The notes beneath the pieces are model-generated. The model was not told where the DNA came from. It did not search any database and saw only the letters and a program-made list of their open reading frames with translations. Of a DNA stretch of 46,335 bases, positions 27,293 to 36,723 are shown one piece after another. How positions within the stretch are numbered: position 1 is the first letter of the stretch; every line of letters starts with the position of its first letter. The stretch is from NCBI GenBank assembly GCA_025451955.1, contig JANWJJ010000050.1, positions 1-46,335 on the forward strand, in the 5' to 3' direction. Source of the stretch: Rudaea sp. (lineage in GTDB: Bacteria > Pseudomonadota > Gammaproteobacteria > Xanthomonadales > Rhodanobacteraceae). The position numbers and the translations under genes are program-made.

Positions 27293-28063
27293 ATGCCAAT
27301 GCGTGAATTCGCAAGCTTGCCCGCTGGCTGGAAGCCCGCGCCGGACAGCCTGAGCGGACGCGTGGTGGTGATCGTTGGCGCCAGCGGGGGGCTGGGCCGG
27401 GCGAGTGCGCTGGCCGCCACGCGCGCGGGCGCGACCGCCGTGTTGCTCGGGCGCAAAGTTGCGCGTCTGGAAAAAGTCTACGACGAAGTGGCGGCGCTCG
27501 GTTTGGCGACGCCGGCGATTTATCCGCTGGATCTGGCCGGCGCCACGCCACGTGATTATGCCGATCTGGCTGAAACGATCGAGCGCGAATGCGGCCGGCT
27601 CGACGGCATTGTTCATGCGGCGGCGCATTTCACCGAACTCCAGCCGATGCTTGGCATCAATCCCGAAGAGTGGATGCGCTCGCTGCACGTCAATCTGAGC
27701 GCGCCGTTCCTGTTGACTCAGGCCTGCGCGCCGCTGTTGCAGCGTGCGGCCGACGCCAGTGTGGTGTTCGTACTCGACGATCCGGCGCGCATGGGTCGCG
27801 CGCACTGGGGCGGTTACGGCGTGGCCAAACACGCGCTCACCGGGTTGTGCTCGATCCTGCACGAGGAATGGGAGAACACCTCCGTGCGCGTGCAGGCGCT
27901 GCTGCCGGCGCCGATGCGCACGACCCTGCGCCGTGCCGCGTATTACGGCGAAAACACGCAGGCTTTACCGTCGCCTGACACGACGGCGCAGGTGGTCGTA
28001 TATCTTCTGGGCGCGGATGCCGTATGCATGCGCGGGCACGTGCTGGATTTGCGCGCGGCGTGA
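27293..28063 (+). CDS. yciK: YciK-like short-chain dehydrogenase lacking the catalytic serine
   Basis: This 256-residue Rossmann protein starts six bases after grxD (MPMREF; MREF at 27299 is also possible). The cofactor loop GASGGLGRA is at 29-37 and the Y175-x3-K179 pair (YGVAK) is present. The segment that carries the catalytic serine in E. coli YciK (SSSVGRQGRANWGAY) reads LDDPARMGRAHWGGY here. Aspartate or leucine therefore occupies the serine positions (161-163) while the rest of the motif is kept. The protein may be a non-catalytic or altered oxidoreductase. The substrate is unknown. Confidence 0.85.
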   Translation: MPMREFASLPAGWKPAPDSLSGRVVVIVGASGGLGRASALAATRAGATAVLLGRKVARLEKVYDEVAALGLATPAIYPLDLAGATPRDYADLAETIERECGRLDGIVHAAAHFTELQPMLGINPEEWMRSLHVNLSAPFLLTQACAPLLQRAADASVVFVLDDPARMGRAHWGGYGVAKHALTGLCSILHEEWENTSVRVQALLPAPMRTTLRRAAYYGENTQALPSPDTTAQVVVYLLGADAVCMRGHVLDLRAA

Positions 28064-28091
28064 CCGCTGGCGTCGATAACCGGATCGGACA

Positions 28092-28697
28092 ATGGAAAAT
28101 TCGCTCACGACACTATCGGCCGGCATCCTGCTGTTTCTGATCATGGATCCGCTGGGCAATATTCCGCTGTTCCTGGGGCTGCTCAAAAATGTCGCGCCGG
28201 AGCGCCGGCGGCGCGTGCTGGTACGCGAATTGATCATCGCGCTGTTTGTGCTGTTCGCCTTTCTGCTCGGCGGCACCTATGTGCTCAAGGCGCTGCAATT
28301 GCGCACCGAATCGATCAGTATCGCCGGTGGCATCGTGTTGTTTCTGATCGCCGTGAAGATGATCTTTCCGCCGCGCGAAGGCGGTATTTTCGGCAGCGCC
28401 GGCAGTGGTGAGCCGTTCATTGTGCCGATGGCGATACCCGGTGTGGCCGGGCCGTCGGCGATGGCGGCGCTGATGCTGCTCACCAACTCGCATCCCGGGC
28501 GGACGGCGGATTGGAGCGTGGCGCTGTTCGCGGCCTGGCTGGCGACGTCGATCATCCTGCTGTCGTCTACCTATCTGTTCCGCTGGCTGGGCGAGAGCGT
28601 GCTGATCGCGCTTGAGCGCCTGACCGGCATGCTGCTGGTCGCCTTGTCGGTGCAGATGTTCCTGGATGGCGTGGTCGCCTATCTTGGCAAAAGCTGA
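28092..28697 (+). CDS. MarC family integral membrane protein
   Basis: This 201-residue protein has about six hydrophobic helices. Family signatures include LLFLIMDPLGNIPLFLGLL near the N-terminus, an internal-repeat helix AGGIVLFLIAVKMIF, and PMAIPGVAGPSAMAALMLL. MarC/YhgN proteins are of unconfirmed function; the old link to multiple antibiotic resistance has been withdrawn. It is 28 bases after the SDR gene and probably co-transcribed with grxD and the SDR. Confidence 0.9.
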   Translation: MENSLTTLSAGILLFLIMDPLGNIPLFLGLLKNVAPERRRRVLVRELIIALFVLFAFLLGGTYVLKALQLRTESISIAGGIVLFLIAVKMIFPPREGGIFGSAGSGEPFIVPMAIPGVAGPSAMAALMLLTNSHPGRTADWSVALFAAWLATSIILLSSTYLFRWLGESVLIALERLTGMLLVALSVQMFLDGVVAYLGKS

Positions 28698-28781
28698 TTT
28701 GGCAAAAACTCGTAGCGCCGTGCCGGTCGCGAGTGGGGGATTGAAACTCCGCGGTCATATTCGATAGATAGGCTTTGAATT

Positions 28782-28809
28782 CTCCCCGAATCATCTTCCG
28801 TGGGGGGAG
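28782..28809. repeat. Inverted repeat in the marC-receptor gap
   Basis: CTCCCC (28782-28787) and GGGGAG (28804-28809) form a six-pair stem with a 16-base loop. The surrounding 276 bases (28698-28973) hold no gene I can support. They must contain the receptor promoter, but no clear -35/-10 pair stands out. Confidence 0.3.
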
Positions 28810-28973
28810 TGAAACCGGTTTGCTTCCTGTTAAACTGTAGTTAAGTGGTGCGCCCTGAAGGGGGTCTCTGGTGTCTGGGGCGCAGTCGCTATCGGCAGGT
28901 GATTTGGTCGGCCACGTCGCGCGCAGTGCGTGATGATCGGGTCCTGTTATTGGCAACGATGGGGTATGGAACG

Positions 28974-31900
28974 ATGAGCAAACGACTTGGGATAAACCTT
29001 TTGTTCTGGCTACTGGCGTCGCTGTTGGCGATGTCGAGTGCGTTTGCGCAGAACACTTCCGCGGCGCTGAGCGGCCGTATCACCGACGCTGCCGGCAATG
29101 CGGTAGCAGGCGCATCGGTGGAAATCGTCCACGTGCCCAGTAACACGGTGCGTACGGTCGTCACGGATGCCGCCGGCAATTACAGCGCGCAGGGTTTGCG
29201 CGTCGGTGGCCCGTTCAAGATCAGCGTCTCCAAGTCGGGCATGGGAGGCGCGGAAAAGAGCGACGTCTACCTGCAACTGGCGCAGGAAGCCACGATCAAC
29301 CTGGCGCTGGGCCAGGCCACCACCGAGCTTTCCAGTGTGCAGGTCACCGGCAACGCCACGGCACAGATCTTCCAGCCCGACAACAAGGGCATCAGCACGA
29401 ATATCTCGTCGCGCGAATTGAAGGTCATTCCGAATCCCGACCGTTCGATCCAGTCGATTGCACGCATGGATCCGTTCATCATTCTGCAAAACAATAATCA
29501 GGCCGACGGCTTCAGCGAGATCACTGCGCTCGGTCAGAACAACCGCTACAACAACATCACCGTGGATGCGGTGCCGACCAACGATTCGTTCGGCCTCGAA
29601 GCCAATGGCCTGCCGTCGCAGAACCAGCCGCTTTCGTACGATGCGATCGAGGAATACAACATCTCGACCGCCAACTACGACGTCACCAACAAGCGCTCGG
29701 TCGGCGCGGCGATCAATATCGTCACCAAGAGCGGCACCAACGATTTCCACGGTTCGGCCTATTACGCCTACACCAACGCCAACGACCTGACCGGCGATGG
29801 TCTGTCCGGGAACACCTTCACCGGCTACTCGCAGAAATGGACGGCCGGCGGCACCTTCAGCGGCCCGATCATCAAGGACACCCTGTATTTCTTCGTCGAT
29901 TACGAAGAATCCAAGGTCGTGGCGCCGGCGCCAAGCTACGGGCCGACCGGTTCGGGCGCGGACAACATCGTGCCGATCTCAACGGGTGAGTTGAACCAGA
30001 TCATCTCGATAGCGAAGGGCTACGGTCTGACCCCGGGTAGCGTCGCCGCCACCGCCAACAACCAGGACGAAAAGCGTGGCCTGGTCAAGCTCGACTGGAA
30101 CATCAGCGATGGTCATCGCCTGAGCTTCCGCTACAACGAAACCAAGGGTCAGCAGCCCATCATCCAGGGCAACTTCACCGGCTCGCGGCCGGCGTTGGGA
30201 TTGTCGAGTTACTGGTACAACAACAATCGCGATTTGAAGCAGGGTGTGCTCAATTTTTACGATGACTGGACCGACAGCTTCTCGACCGAGGCCTCGGTGT
30301 CCTACGCCAAATACCATTCGGCGCCGACCACGCTGGCTGATCAGCCGATGTTGCAGGTTTACGTTGACAAGAACGATCCGAACACCCAGAGCGCATCCGT
30401 TTATCTGGGCGAAGACCAGTTCCGCCATTACAACGTGCTCAATGTCGATACCGCGACGGCGTATTACGCCGGTACCTGGACGCTGGGCGATCACGCGGTC
30501 AAGGCCGGCTTCGATTTCCAGCGCGACAAGTTCTACAACCTGTTCGGGCGCACCGAATTCGGCAGCTACACGTTCAACAGCATCGACGATTTCGCCGCCG
30601 GCAAATATTCGTTCTACAACCTGTACTATCCGGCGCCGGGCTACAAACTCAACGATATCGCCGCGCAATGGGCGCTGAAGCAGTATGGTCTGTTCCTGCA
30701 GGATACCTGGCAGGCGACGCCGAATTTCTCGCTGCAATACGGCATCCGCTACGATCTGCCGCAGGCGGAGGGCAAGCCGATCCACAACAGCGCATTCGCC
30801 AGCGCGTTCGGTCTGGACAACAGTGTTACTCCGGGTACCGGCGTGTTCGAGCCGCGTATTTCGTTCAACTACAATTTCGACAGCGACTACAAAACCCAGT
30901 TGCGTGGCGGCGTCGGCATCTCCGAGAGCGTCACCCCGGGCGTGTGGCTGTCCAATCCGTACACCAATAACGGCGTTACCCTGACCAGCGCGACCGCGTT
31001 CAGCGGCACGTTCAATCCCGACCCACATAGCCAGGTGCCGCCGACCGGTTCGCCGCCGTCGCCGGAAATCGACGTGACCAGCCCGAACTTCAAGCTGCCG
31101 ACCGTACTCAAGGCCAGCCTGGGCTTCGATCGCGAGCTGCCGTGGTGGGGCCTGGTGTTCACCACGGAATACCAGCACCTGGACGACATCAACGGGATTC
31201 TCTACCAGAATCTCAATCTCGGTGCGTCGACCGGTGTGCTGCCGGATGGCCGCCTAAGCTACTGGGCGAATCCGTACTACAGCTACAACGCGACCACCAA
31301 CAAGGCGACCAGTGCCAGCGGCCCCGGTGCCAACCGCAATCAGCACTTCTACGATGTGGTCTATCTGACCAACACCAACAAGGGCAAGGCGGATTATCTC
31401 GCCTTGCAATTGAGCAAGCCGTTCAATGCGAACTGGTTCGGCAAGTTCGGCTTCGTGTTTGGGCATTCCACCGAGGTCAATCCGGCGACATCGTCGCAGG
31501 CCGCATCCAATCTCAACAAGAATGCGGTTTACAACCCGAATGAAGATGTGGCCTCGCCGAGCAATTACGGTTTCCGCCGTCGCGTGATTTCGTCGCTGAC
31601 CTGGCAGCACCATTTCTTTGGCGATTACCTGTCCAGCGTGTCGGCGTTCTACGACGGCCACACCGGCCAGCCCTACAGCTGGGTCTTCGGCAACGACGTC
31701 AGCGGCGTCTGCTATGGCAGTTCCAGCAATTGCCCGTACGGACTCGTCTATATTCCGAAGCAGGGTGATATCGAGTTCGCCCATGGCACGTCGGATGGTG
31801 TCATCAGCCAGTTCTACAATTTCATCAACGGCAACAAATACCTGAAAGATCACGCTGGCTCGGTTGCACAGCGCAATGGCGCCAACGCAAGCTGGGTCAA

Positions 31901-32204
31901 CCAGATGAATCTGAGTTTCCGTCAGGAAATCCCCGGTATCTTCCCGGGCAACAAGGGCGAGATCAAATTCGATATCTTCAACTTCACCAACATGCTCAAC
32001 AAGAAGTGGGGCAATGTCTACGATATCGATTTCCCCTATGTGCGCACGCTGGCGAACGTGGTTGGCGTCGATCAAGCCACCGGCAAGTACGTCTACAGCC
32101 TGCCGACATCCGGCGGCAACTACGCGCCGGGACAGTTGACGCTCGAAGACCAGCACGCGCAATCACGCTGGTCGGTGCTGGTGACGTTGCGCTATACGTT
32201 CTGA
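28974..32204 (+). CDS. Oar-like TonB-dependent receptor with carboxypeptidase-regulatory-like domain
   Basis: The ATG at 28974 gives 1076 residues; ATG 28959 is possible. After a signal peptide (LLFWLLASLLAMSSAFAQ) comes a carboxypeptidase-D-like beta domain (about 27-110; AALSGRITDAAGNAVAGASV). A TonB plug follows at about 125-245, with YNNITVDAVPTNDSFG and VGAAINIVTKSGTNDFHG. A large outer-membrane barrel ends in LVTLRYTF. This is the OmpA-related Oar class of receptors, which in related bacteria import or export peptide or glycan cargo. No ligand can be read from the sequence. It stands alone and is closed by two terminators. Confidence 0.93.
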   Translation: MSKRLGINLLFWLLASLLAMSSAFAQNTSAALSGRITDAAGNAVAGASVEIVHVPSNTVRTVVTDAAGNYSAQGLRVGGPFKISVSKSGMGGAEKSDVYLQLAQEATINLALGQATTELSSVQVTGNATAQIFQPDNKGISTNISSRELKVIPNPDRSIQSIARMDPFIILQNNNQADGFSEITALGQNNRYNNITVDAVPTNDSFGLEANGLPSQNQPLSYDAIEEYNISTANYDVTNKRSVGAAINIVTKSGTNDFHGSAYYAYTNANDLTGDGLSGNTFTGYSQKWTAGGTFSGPIIKDTLYFFVDYEESKVVAPAPSYGPTGSGADNIVPISTGELNQIISIAKGYGLTPGSVAATANNQDEKRGLVKLDWNISDGHRLSFRYNETKGQQPIIQGNFTGSRPALGLSSYWYNNNRDLKQGVLNFYDDWTDSFSTEASVSYAKYHSAPTTLADQPMLQVYVDKNDPNTQSASVYLGEDQFRHYNVLNVDTATAYYAGTWTLGDHAVKAGFDFQRDKFYNLFGRTEFGSYTFNSIDDFAAGKYSFYNLYYPAPGYKLNDIAAQWALKQYGLFLQDTWQATPNFSLQYGIRYDLPQAEGKPIHNSAFASAFGLDNSVTPGTGVFEPRISFNYNFDSDYKTQLRGGVGISESVTPGVWLSNPYTNNGVTLTSATAFSGTFNPDPHSQVPPTGSPPSPEIDVTSPNFKLPTVLKASLGFDRELPWWGLVFTTEYQHLDDINGILYQNLNLGASTGVLPDGRLSYWANPYYSYNATTNKATSASGPGANRNQHFYDVVYLTNTNKGKADYLALQLSKPFNANWFGKFGFVFGHSTEVNPATSSQAASNLNKNAVYNPNEDVASPSNYGFRRRVISSLTWQHHFFGDYLSSVSAFYDGHTGQPYSWVFGNDVSGVCYGSSSNCPYGLVYIPKQGDIEFAHGTSDGVISQFYNFINGNKYLKDHAGSVAQRNGANASWVNQMNLSFRQEIPGIFPGNKGEIKFDIFNFTNMLNKKWGNVYDIDFPYVRTLANVVGVDQATGKYVYSLPTSGGNYAPGQLTLEDQHAQSRWSVLVTLRYTF

Positions 32205-32250
32205 TGCGAGCATCCCTGATCCAATCATCCTCGATCGCGAGAATCAAAAA

Positions 32251-32274
32251 GCGGCCATCCGTGGCCGCACTTTT
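32251..32274 (+). terminator. First terminator after the receptor gene
   Basis: GCGGCCA-TCCG-TGGCCGC is a perfect seven-pair stem flanked by AAAAA before and ACTTTT after, so it can work on both strands. Confidence 0.7.
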
Positions 32275-32299
32275 CGACTAAGCGGGCTTTCCATACCCA

Positions 32300-32331
32300 A
32301 CCGGCGTTCTCGCGAACGCCGGTTTTTTTTT
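32300..32331 (+). terminator. Strong intrinsic terminator
   Basis: ACCGGCGTTC-TCGC-GAACGCCGGT is a ten-pair stem followed by nine T residues (32323-32331). It is the second of two tandem terminators and isolates ppnN from receptor transcription. Confidence 0.9.
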
Positions 32332-32410
32332 CGACCGCTTTCGGCTCGACCGCGTGAAACATCCGGGCTAAGCTTTGCGCATGAACAAAAAAATCGATAG
32401 AGGAAACAGC

Positions 32411-33778
32411 GTGCCACTGGCCACCGTCAACGCCCGCATCGCGCCAGTCGCGGGCATGGACGTGCTCTCGCGCAACGAGGTCAAGCGCCTGCGCGACGCC
32501 TCCCAGGGCGGCTTGCACGCACTGCTACGCCGTTGTGCGCTGGCGGTACTCACCTCGGGCAGCGAGAATGACGATGCGCTGGGCATCTTCGAAAACTATC
32601 CGGATTTCGACATCCAGGTACTGCAGCAGGATCGCGGCATCAAGCTGGAGCTGACATCCGCGCCGGCGCGCGCCTTCGTCGACGGCAGGATCATCCGCGG
32701 CATCAACGAACTGCTGTTTGCCGTCGTGCGCGATATCGCCTATGTGGCCACCCAGATCGACGCGGGGCGTTTCCAGCTCGACGATTCGCACGGTATCACG
32801 CACGCCGTGTTCGAAATCCTGCGCAATGCACGCGTGCTGCGGCCGAACGTCGAGCCAAATCTCGCGGTGTGCTGGGGCGGCCATTCGATTTCGCTGTTGG
32901 AATACGACTACACCAAGAAGGTCGGTTACGAACTTGGTCTGCGCGGCTTCGACATCTGCACCGGCTGCGGGCCGGGAGCGATGAAAGGTCCGATGAAGGG
33001 CGCAACCATCGCCCACGCCAAGCAGCGCATGCGTTCCAAACGCTACATCGGCATCACCGAGCCGGGCATCATCGCGGCGGAATCGCCGAATGCGATCGTC
33101 AACAATCTGGTGATCATGCCGGATATCGAAAAACGCCTCGAAGCGTTCGTGCGCACCGGTCACGGCATCATCGTGTTTCCCGGTGGGGTGGGTACTGCGG
33201 AGGAAATACTTTACCTTCTCGGTATACTTTTGCATCCCGACAATGCCGGCATTCCATTCCCGTTGATTTTCTCCGGGCCGCGCGAATCGGCTGCGTATTT
33301 CGAACAGATCGACGCATTCCTTAAGCTCGCGCTCGGCGACGATGTCGCCCAGCGCTATCGCGTCGTCGTCGGCGATCCGCCGGAAACCGCGCGCTTGATG
33401 GCCAAGGGCGTGGACAAGGTGCGCACGTACCGGATTGACAACAAGGACGCGTTCTTCTTCAATTGGGCGCTGACCGTCGAGCATGCTTTCCAGCAACCGT
33501 TCCGGCCGACGCATGCGAACATGGCGGCGCTGAATCTGCATCGCGAACAGCCGCGGCACCTATTTGCGGCGGATTTGCGCCGCGCGTTTTCCGGCATCGT
33601 CGCCGGTAACGTCAAGGAAGAAGGATTGCGGGAAATCGCCACCAAGGGTCCGTTCGAGATCGACGGCGATCCGCAGATCATGCGTGCGCTGGACAAGCTT
33701 TTGGCGAGCTTCGTTGCCCAGCAGCGCATGAAGCTGCCGGGCAGCGCGTATGTTCCGTGTTATCGGGTCAAGACGTAA
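32411..33778 (+). CDS. ppnN: Pyrimidine/purine nucleotide 5'-monophosphate nucleosidase
   Basis: I choose GTG 32411, directly after AGGAAACAGC, which gives 455 residues (E. coli YgdH/PpnN has 454). The ATG at 32381 would add ten residues without a ribosome binding site of similar quality. LOG-family residues are clear: CTGCGPGAMKGPMKGA, IIMPDIEKRLEAFVR and FPGGVGTAEE. The ending KLPGSAYVPCYRV matches E. coli closely. The enzyme splits nucleoside monophosphates into base and ribose 5-phosphate and is controlled by (p)ppGpp in E. coli. Confidence 0.94.
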   Translation: MPLATVNARIAPVAGMDVLSRNEVKRLRDASQGGLHALLRRCALAVLTSGSENDDALGIFENYPDFDIQVLQQDRGIKLELTSAPARAFVDGRIIRGINELLFAVVRDIAYVATQIDAGRFQLDDSHGITHAVFEILRNARVLRPNVEPNLAVCWGGHSISLLEYDYTKKVGYELGLRGFDICTGCGPGAMKGPMKGATIAHAKQRMRSKRYIGITEPGIIAAESPNAIVNNLVIMPDIEKRLEAFVRTGHGIIVFPGGVGTAEEILYLLGILLHPDNAGIPFPLIFSGPRESAAYFEQIDAFLKLALGDDVAQRYRVVVGDPPETARLMAKGVDKVRTYRIDNKDAFFFNWALTVEHAFQQPFRPTHANMAALNLHREQPRHLFAADLRRAFSGIVAGNVKEEGLREIATKGPFEIDGDPQIMRALDKLLASFVAQQRMKLPGSAYVPCYRVKT

Positions 33779-33819
33779 GGCCCGTCATCCAATTCCTGCC
33801 GGAATGGCGCATTCGCGAA

Positions 33820-34143
33820 TCAGCCGTAACGTGCTTCGCGCGCATCGTCACGATGGCGGTTGCCGAGTTTTTCCTTGTGTTTCTTGACCTGGCGGTCGAG
33901 CCGGTCGGCGAGTGCATCGATGGCGGCGTACATGTCGGCGGCCTGTGCATCGGCGTGGATGGTCTTGTTGGTTCCGCAGCGCACGGTGGCTTCGGCTTTC
34001 TGCAACAATTTTTCCACGCTCAGGGTAACGGCGACCTCGTGCAGTTGGTCGAAATGGCGGACGATCCGGTCGAGCTTGCCGATCACGTAATCGTGCAGGG
34101 CGGGGGTAACGGCAACCTGATGACCGCTGACATTGATCTGCAT
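33820..34143 (-). CDS. hpf: Ribosome hibernation promoting factor (short form)
   Basis: The ATG at 34143 follows GAGGAGACTGTT and gives 107 residues, the short HPF/RaiA form without a dimerising C-terminal domain. MQINVSGHQVAVTPALHDYV is followed by the RNA-binding helix DRQVKKHKEK. It binds the 30S decoding region in stationary phase. It lies 120 bases after rpoN. The ptsN gene that often follows is absent; ppnN on the other strand comes next. Confidence 0.94.
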   Translation of the reverse strand: MQINVSGHQVAVTPALHDYVIGKLDRIVRHFDQLHEVAVTLSVEKLLQKAEATVRCGTNKTIHADAQAADMYAAIDALADRLDRQVKKHKEKLGNRHRDDAREARYG

Positions 34144-34263
34144 AACAGTCTCCTCGAAGAATACGGACTTTGCCAATCGCTCCGCCATGTGCGCATCGGC
34201 GCGTGAAATTGGCGGGAGCAGAATTTGAGACCCGGGTTTCCCGGACAGGTTCCTGATTCCTCC

Positions 34264-35721
34264 TCAGCCAAGCCGGCTGCGTTCGTTGGATGACGGAATG
34301 TGCAGTGCCTCGCGGTATTTGGCCACGGTGCGCCGCGCGACTTCGATGCCGCGCCGGTTCAGTTCGGCGGTGAGCGCCTGATCCGACAGCGGCCTGACCG
34401 GTGTTTCCTCGTCGATGAGTTTGCGGATCATCGCCTGGATTGCCGTGGCCGATGCAGCGCCGCCGTCAATCGTGGAAACGCCGGATGAGAAAAAATACTT
34501 GAACTCGAAGGTGCCGCGTGGCGTGTGCAGGTATTTGCGCGTGGTCACGCGCGATACGGTGGATTCGTGCATGCCGATCTCCTCGGCAATGTCGCGCAAT
34601 ACCAGCGGGCGCATCGCTTCGGCGCCGAAATCCAGAAATCCACTTTGCGCGCGCACGATCGCCGTGGCGACCTTGAGCATGGTTTCGGCGCGGGTTTCCA
34701 GGCTTTTGATCAGCCAGCGCGCTTCCTGCATCTGGCCGCGCAGATAACTGGCGTCATCGCGCCGCGCGCGCGCGATCAATCCGCTGTAGTGCTGATTGAT
34801 CATGAGTTTCGGCTGGCAGTTTGGACTTAAGGAAACAATCCAGCGGCCGCTGTGCTTGTGCGCATAGGCGTCGGGAGCGACGAACTCGGCCTTGATCGGA
34901 TTGACCTGCGCGCCGGGTTTCGGATCGAGCGAGCGGATCAGTGCGATCGCCGCGTCGAGATCTTCGGCGTCGGTGCGCAATTGTTTGCACAGCCGCGAGC
35001 GATCGTTGCGTGCGAGCGCTTCCAGATGATTATTGGCCAGCGTGCGCGCGGTGGCGTGGCCCGGTGTCGCCGGATCGAATGCGTCGAGTTGCACTCGCAA
35101 GCATTCGCTCAAACTGCGGCTGGCGACGCCGATCGGGTCGAAATGCTGGATGCGGTGGCGCATCGCTTCGACTTCATCGACGCCGACCTGATGCAGCCCG
35201 GCGAGGTTGTTCTGCAGCACTTCATTGCTCTCGTGCAGATAGCCATCGTCATCGATTGCCTCGATAAGGGTGGCGCCGATGGCGCGGTCGCGCGGCGACA
35301 ATGGAGTGAGATTGAGCTGCCACAACAGATGATCGCGCAGATCTTCCGGTTCCTGATCCTGCGATTCCATGCCTTCGGCATCGTCGGAACTCGGCGAGCC
35401 GTAATCGAAGCGTTCGACGCCCAGATCCATCGGTTCGGAATAATCGAGTTCCTCGCGCATGGCCGGTGCGGAATCGTCGCCGTTGGCCGACGCATCAACA
35501 GAATCGCTGTTCTGGGCGGGAACGCTTGGGCTGGCAATGCCATCGACGGCTTCGTCTTGCGTCTCGGCCTCATCGAGTTCAAGCAGGGGATTGGATTCCA
35601 GCGCCTCGCGCAATTCGGTCTCCAGCTCGATGCTGGACAGTTGCAACAAGCGGATTGCCTGCTGCAATTGCGGCGTCAGCGCCAGCTGCTGGTTGATGCG
35701 AAGTTGTAAGGCTGGTTTCAC
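34264..35721 (-). CDS. rpoN: RNA polymerase sigma-54 factor
   Basis: This 485-residue protein starts at GTG 35721 (MKPALQLRINQQLALTPQLQQAIRLLQLS is the standard N-terminus). Region I is Gln/Leu-rich, region II is acidic (about 50-120), the core-binding domain is central, and the RpoN box ARRTVAKYRE lies near the C-terminus. It directs activator-dependent transcription from -24/-12 promoters. The lptA-lptB genes that usually precede it are missing; a group II intron begins 107 bases upstream. Confidence 0.97.
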   Translation of the reverse strand: MKPALQLRINQQLALTPQLQQAIRLLQLSSIELETELREALESNPLLELDEAETQDEAVDGIASPSVPAQNSDSVDASANGDDSAPAMREELDYSEPMDLGVERFDYGSPSSDDAEGMESQDQEPEDLRDHLLWQLNLTPLSPRDRAIGATLIEAIDDDGYLHESNEVLQNNLAGLHQVGVDEVEAMRHRIQHFDPIGVASRSLSECLRVQLDAFDPATPGHATARTLANNHLEALARNDRSRLCKQLRTDAEDLDAAIALIRSLDPKPGAQVNPIKAEFVAPDAYAHKHSGRWIVSLSPNCQPKLMINQHYSGLIARARRDDASYLRGQMQEARWLIKSLETRAETMLKVATAIVRAQSGFLDFGAEAMRPLVLRDIAEEIGMHESTVSRVTTRKYLHTPRGTFEFKYFFSSGVSTIDGGAASATAIQAMIRKLIDEETPVRPLSDQALTAELNRRGIEVARRTVAKYREALHIPSSNERSRLG

Positions 35722-36363
35722 GATTGGGCTTTCCGTCCCGGACCGGAACCTGCGGCCCGGAAGTGCAGGATAGCGCCGTCGTGGGGCTGTCAGTCAATCA
35801 CCGGAAACGCGCTATACTGGCCCGGTTGGTGCGACACGAAGGCTCTACGCGTGTTGCAGTGGTCGCAGACCTTAATCTGCATCGCAATGGAGTCGGCAAT
35901 CATTCTGCCGGTTCATCTATAAGTTGGAAGCCCGAGAGGGTACTCTCGGACTTCGCCGCAACGGTGAGTTCAGGGTATTGTATGTACTCTCCACACGCCT
36001 TGGCTGTGTGCAACTTTTGATCACAATTCTCGCAACGAGGGTTGTTTGCAGCACGTAGAGCCATGCTCTATTTACCACTGTTCAGCCGCCGTTTATTCTG
36101 GCGGCAGTGAACCTGTTTTGCGACAAACAGTAGCCTACGGGGACGTGCTTTGCCGGTAACGGTGAGGTGCGAAGCTCCCCGGACAACGTCCCCCCAAGTG
36201 GGTGCAACGCGCCGCGAGGTGCAGTGCAGAGACTCCGAGCAGCAATGGGGTTGAGGGGCAAGGCTGACTGCTATGGGTAGCGCAAGCGAATCGTTGATAA
36301 ACACCGTAACCAGTGCTGAGCCAAAGCTGCTGATTGGCTTTTACCAAAAGGTGTGTGGTCTGT

Positions 36364-36386
36364 TATTCCTCTCAACCGAAGGAATA
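36364..36386 (+). other. Intron EBS1 stem-loop (domain I)
   Basis: TATTCCT (36364-36370) pairs with AGGAATA (36380-36386); the nine-base loop presents CAACCG, the exon-binding site 1 that matches the 5' flank 6/6. Confidence 0.8.
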
Positions 36387-36723
36387 CGTCGCTTTCAAGG
36401 CCACCGGTGAAAAGACGGACCCTAATGCAGTCGTGTGGTGGGTAGGGAACGTGGTAAGCCCGTAGTGCCGCCCCTGGGCAGGCAACCCGCAAGGGAAGCT
36501 GTTGGCTCTACGGGTATGAGATGCGGGAAAAAGCCAATGCTGTCCTGTAATGGGACGGATATGCCCACTTCCTGCTGGTCTATCGTCGCGTGATGACTGA
36601 TTGACCTCAAGGTGATGTGCCCATTTTGCTTTTTGGCACATTTATACAATTACCCCAACGGGGCGCATGCCCCACTGGGGACTCCATGTGCCTTTCGTTT
36701 GGGTTTACCTGAAGGAGAGCAGC

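Noticed and set aside
28843-28973. Longer start for the Oar-like receptor at about 28845
   Set aside because: The extra residues precede a normal signal peptide at the ATG 28974 and read as non-coding leader.
36007-36025. TGTG...TCACA in the intron 5' region as a CRP site
   Set aside because: The half-sites are too far apart for the TGTGA-N6-TCACA geometry, and the sequence is part of ribozyme domain I.
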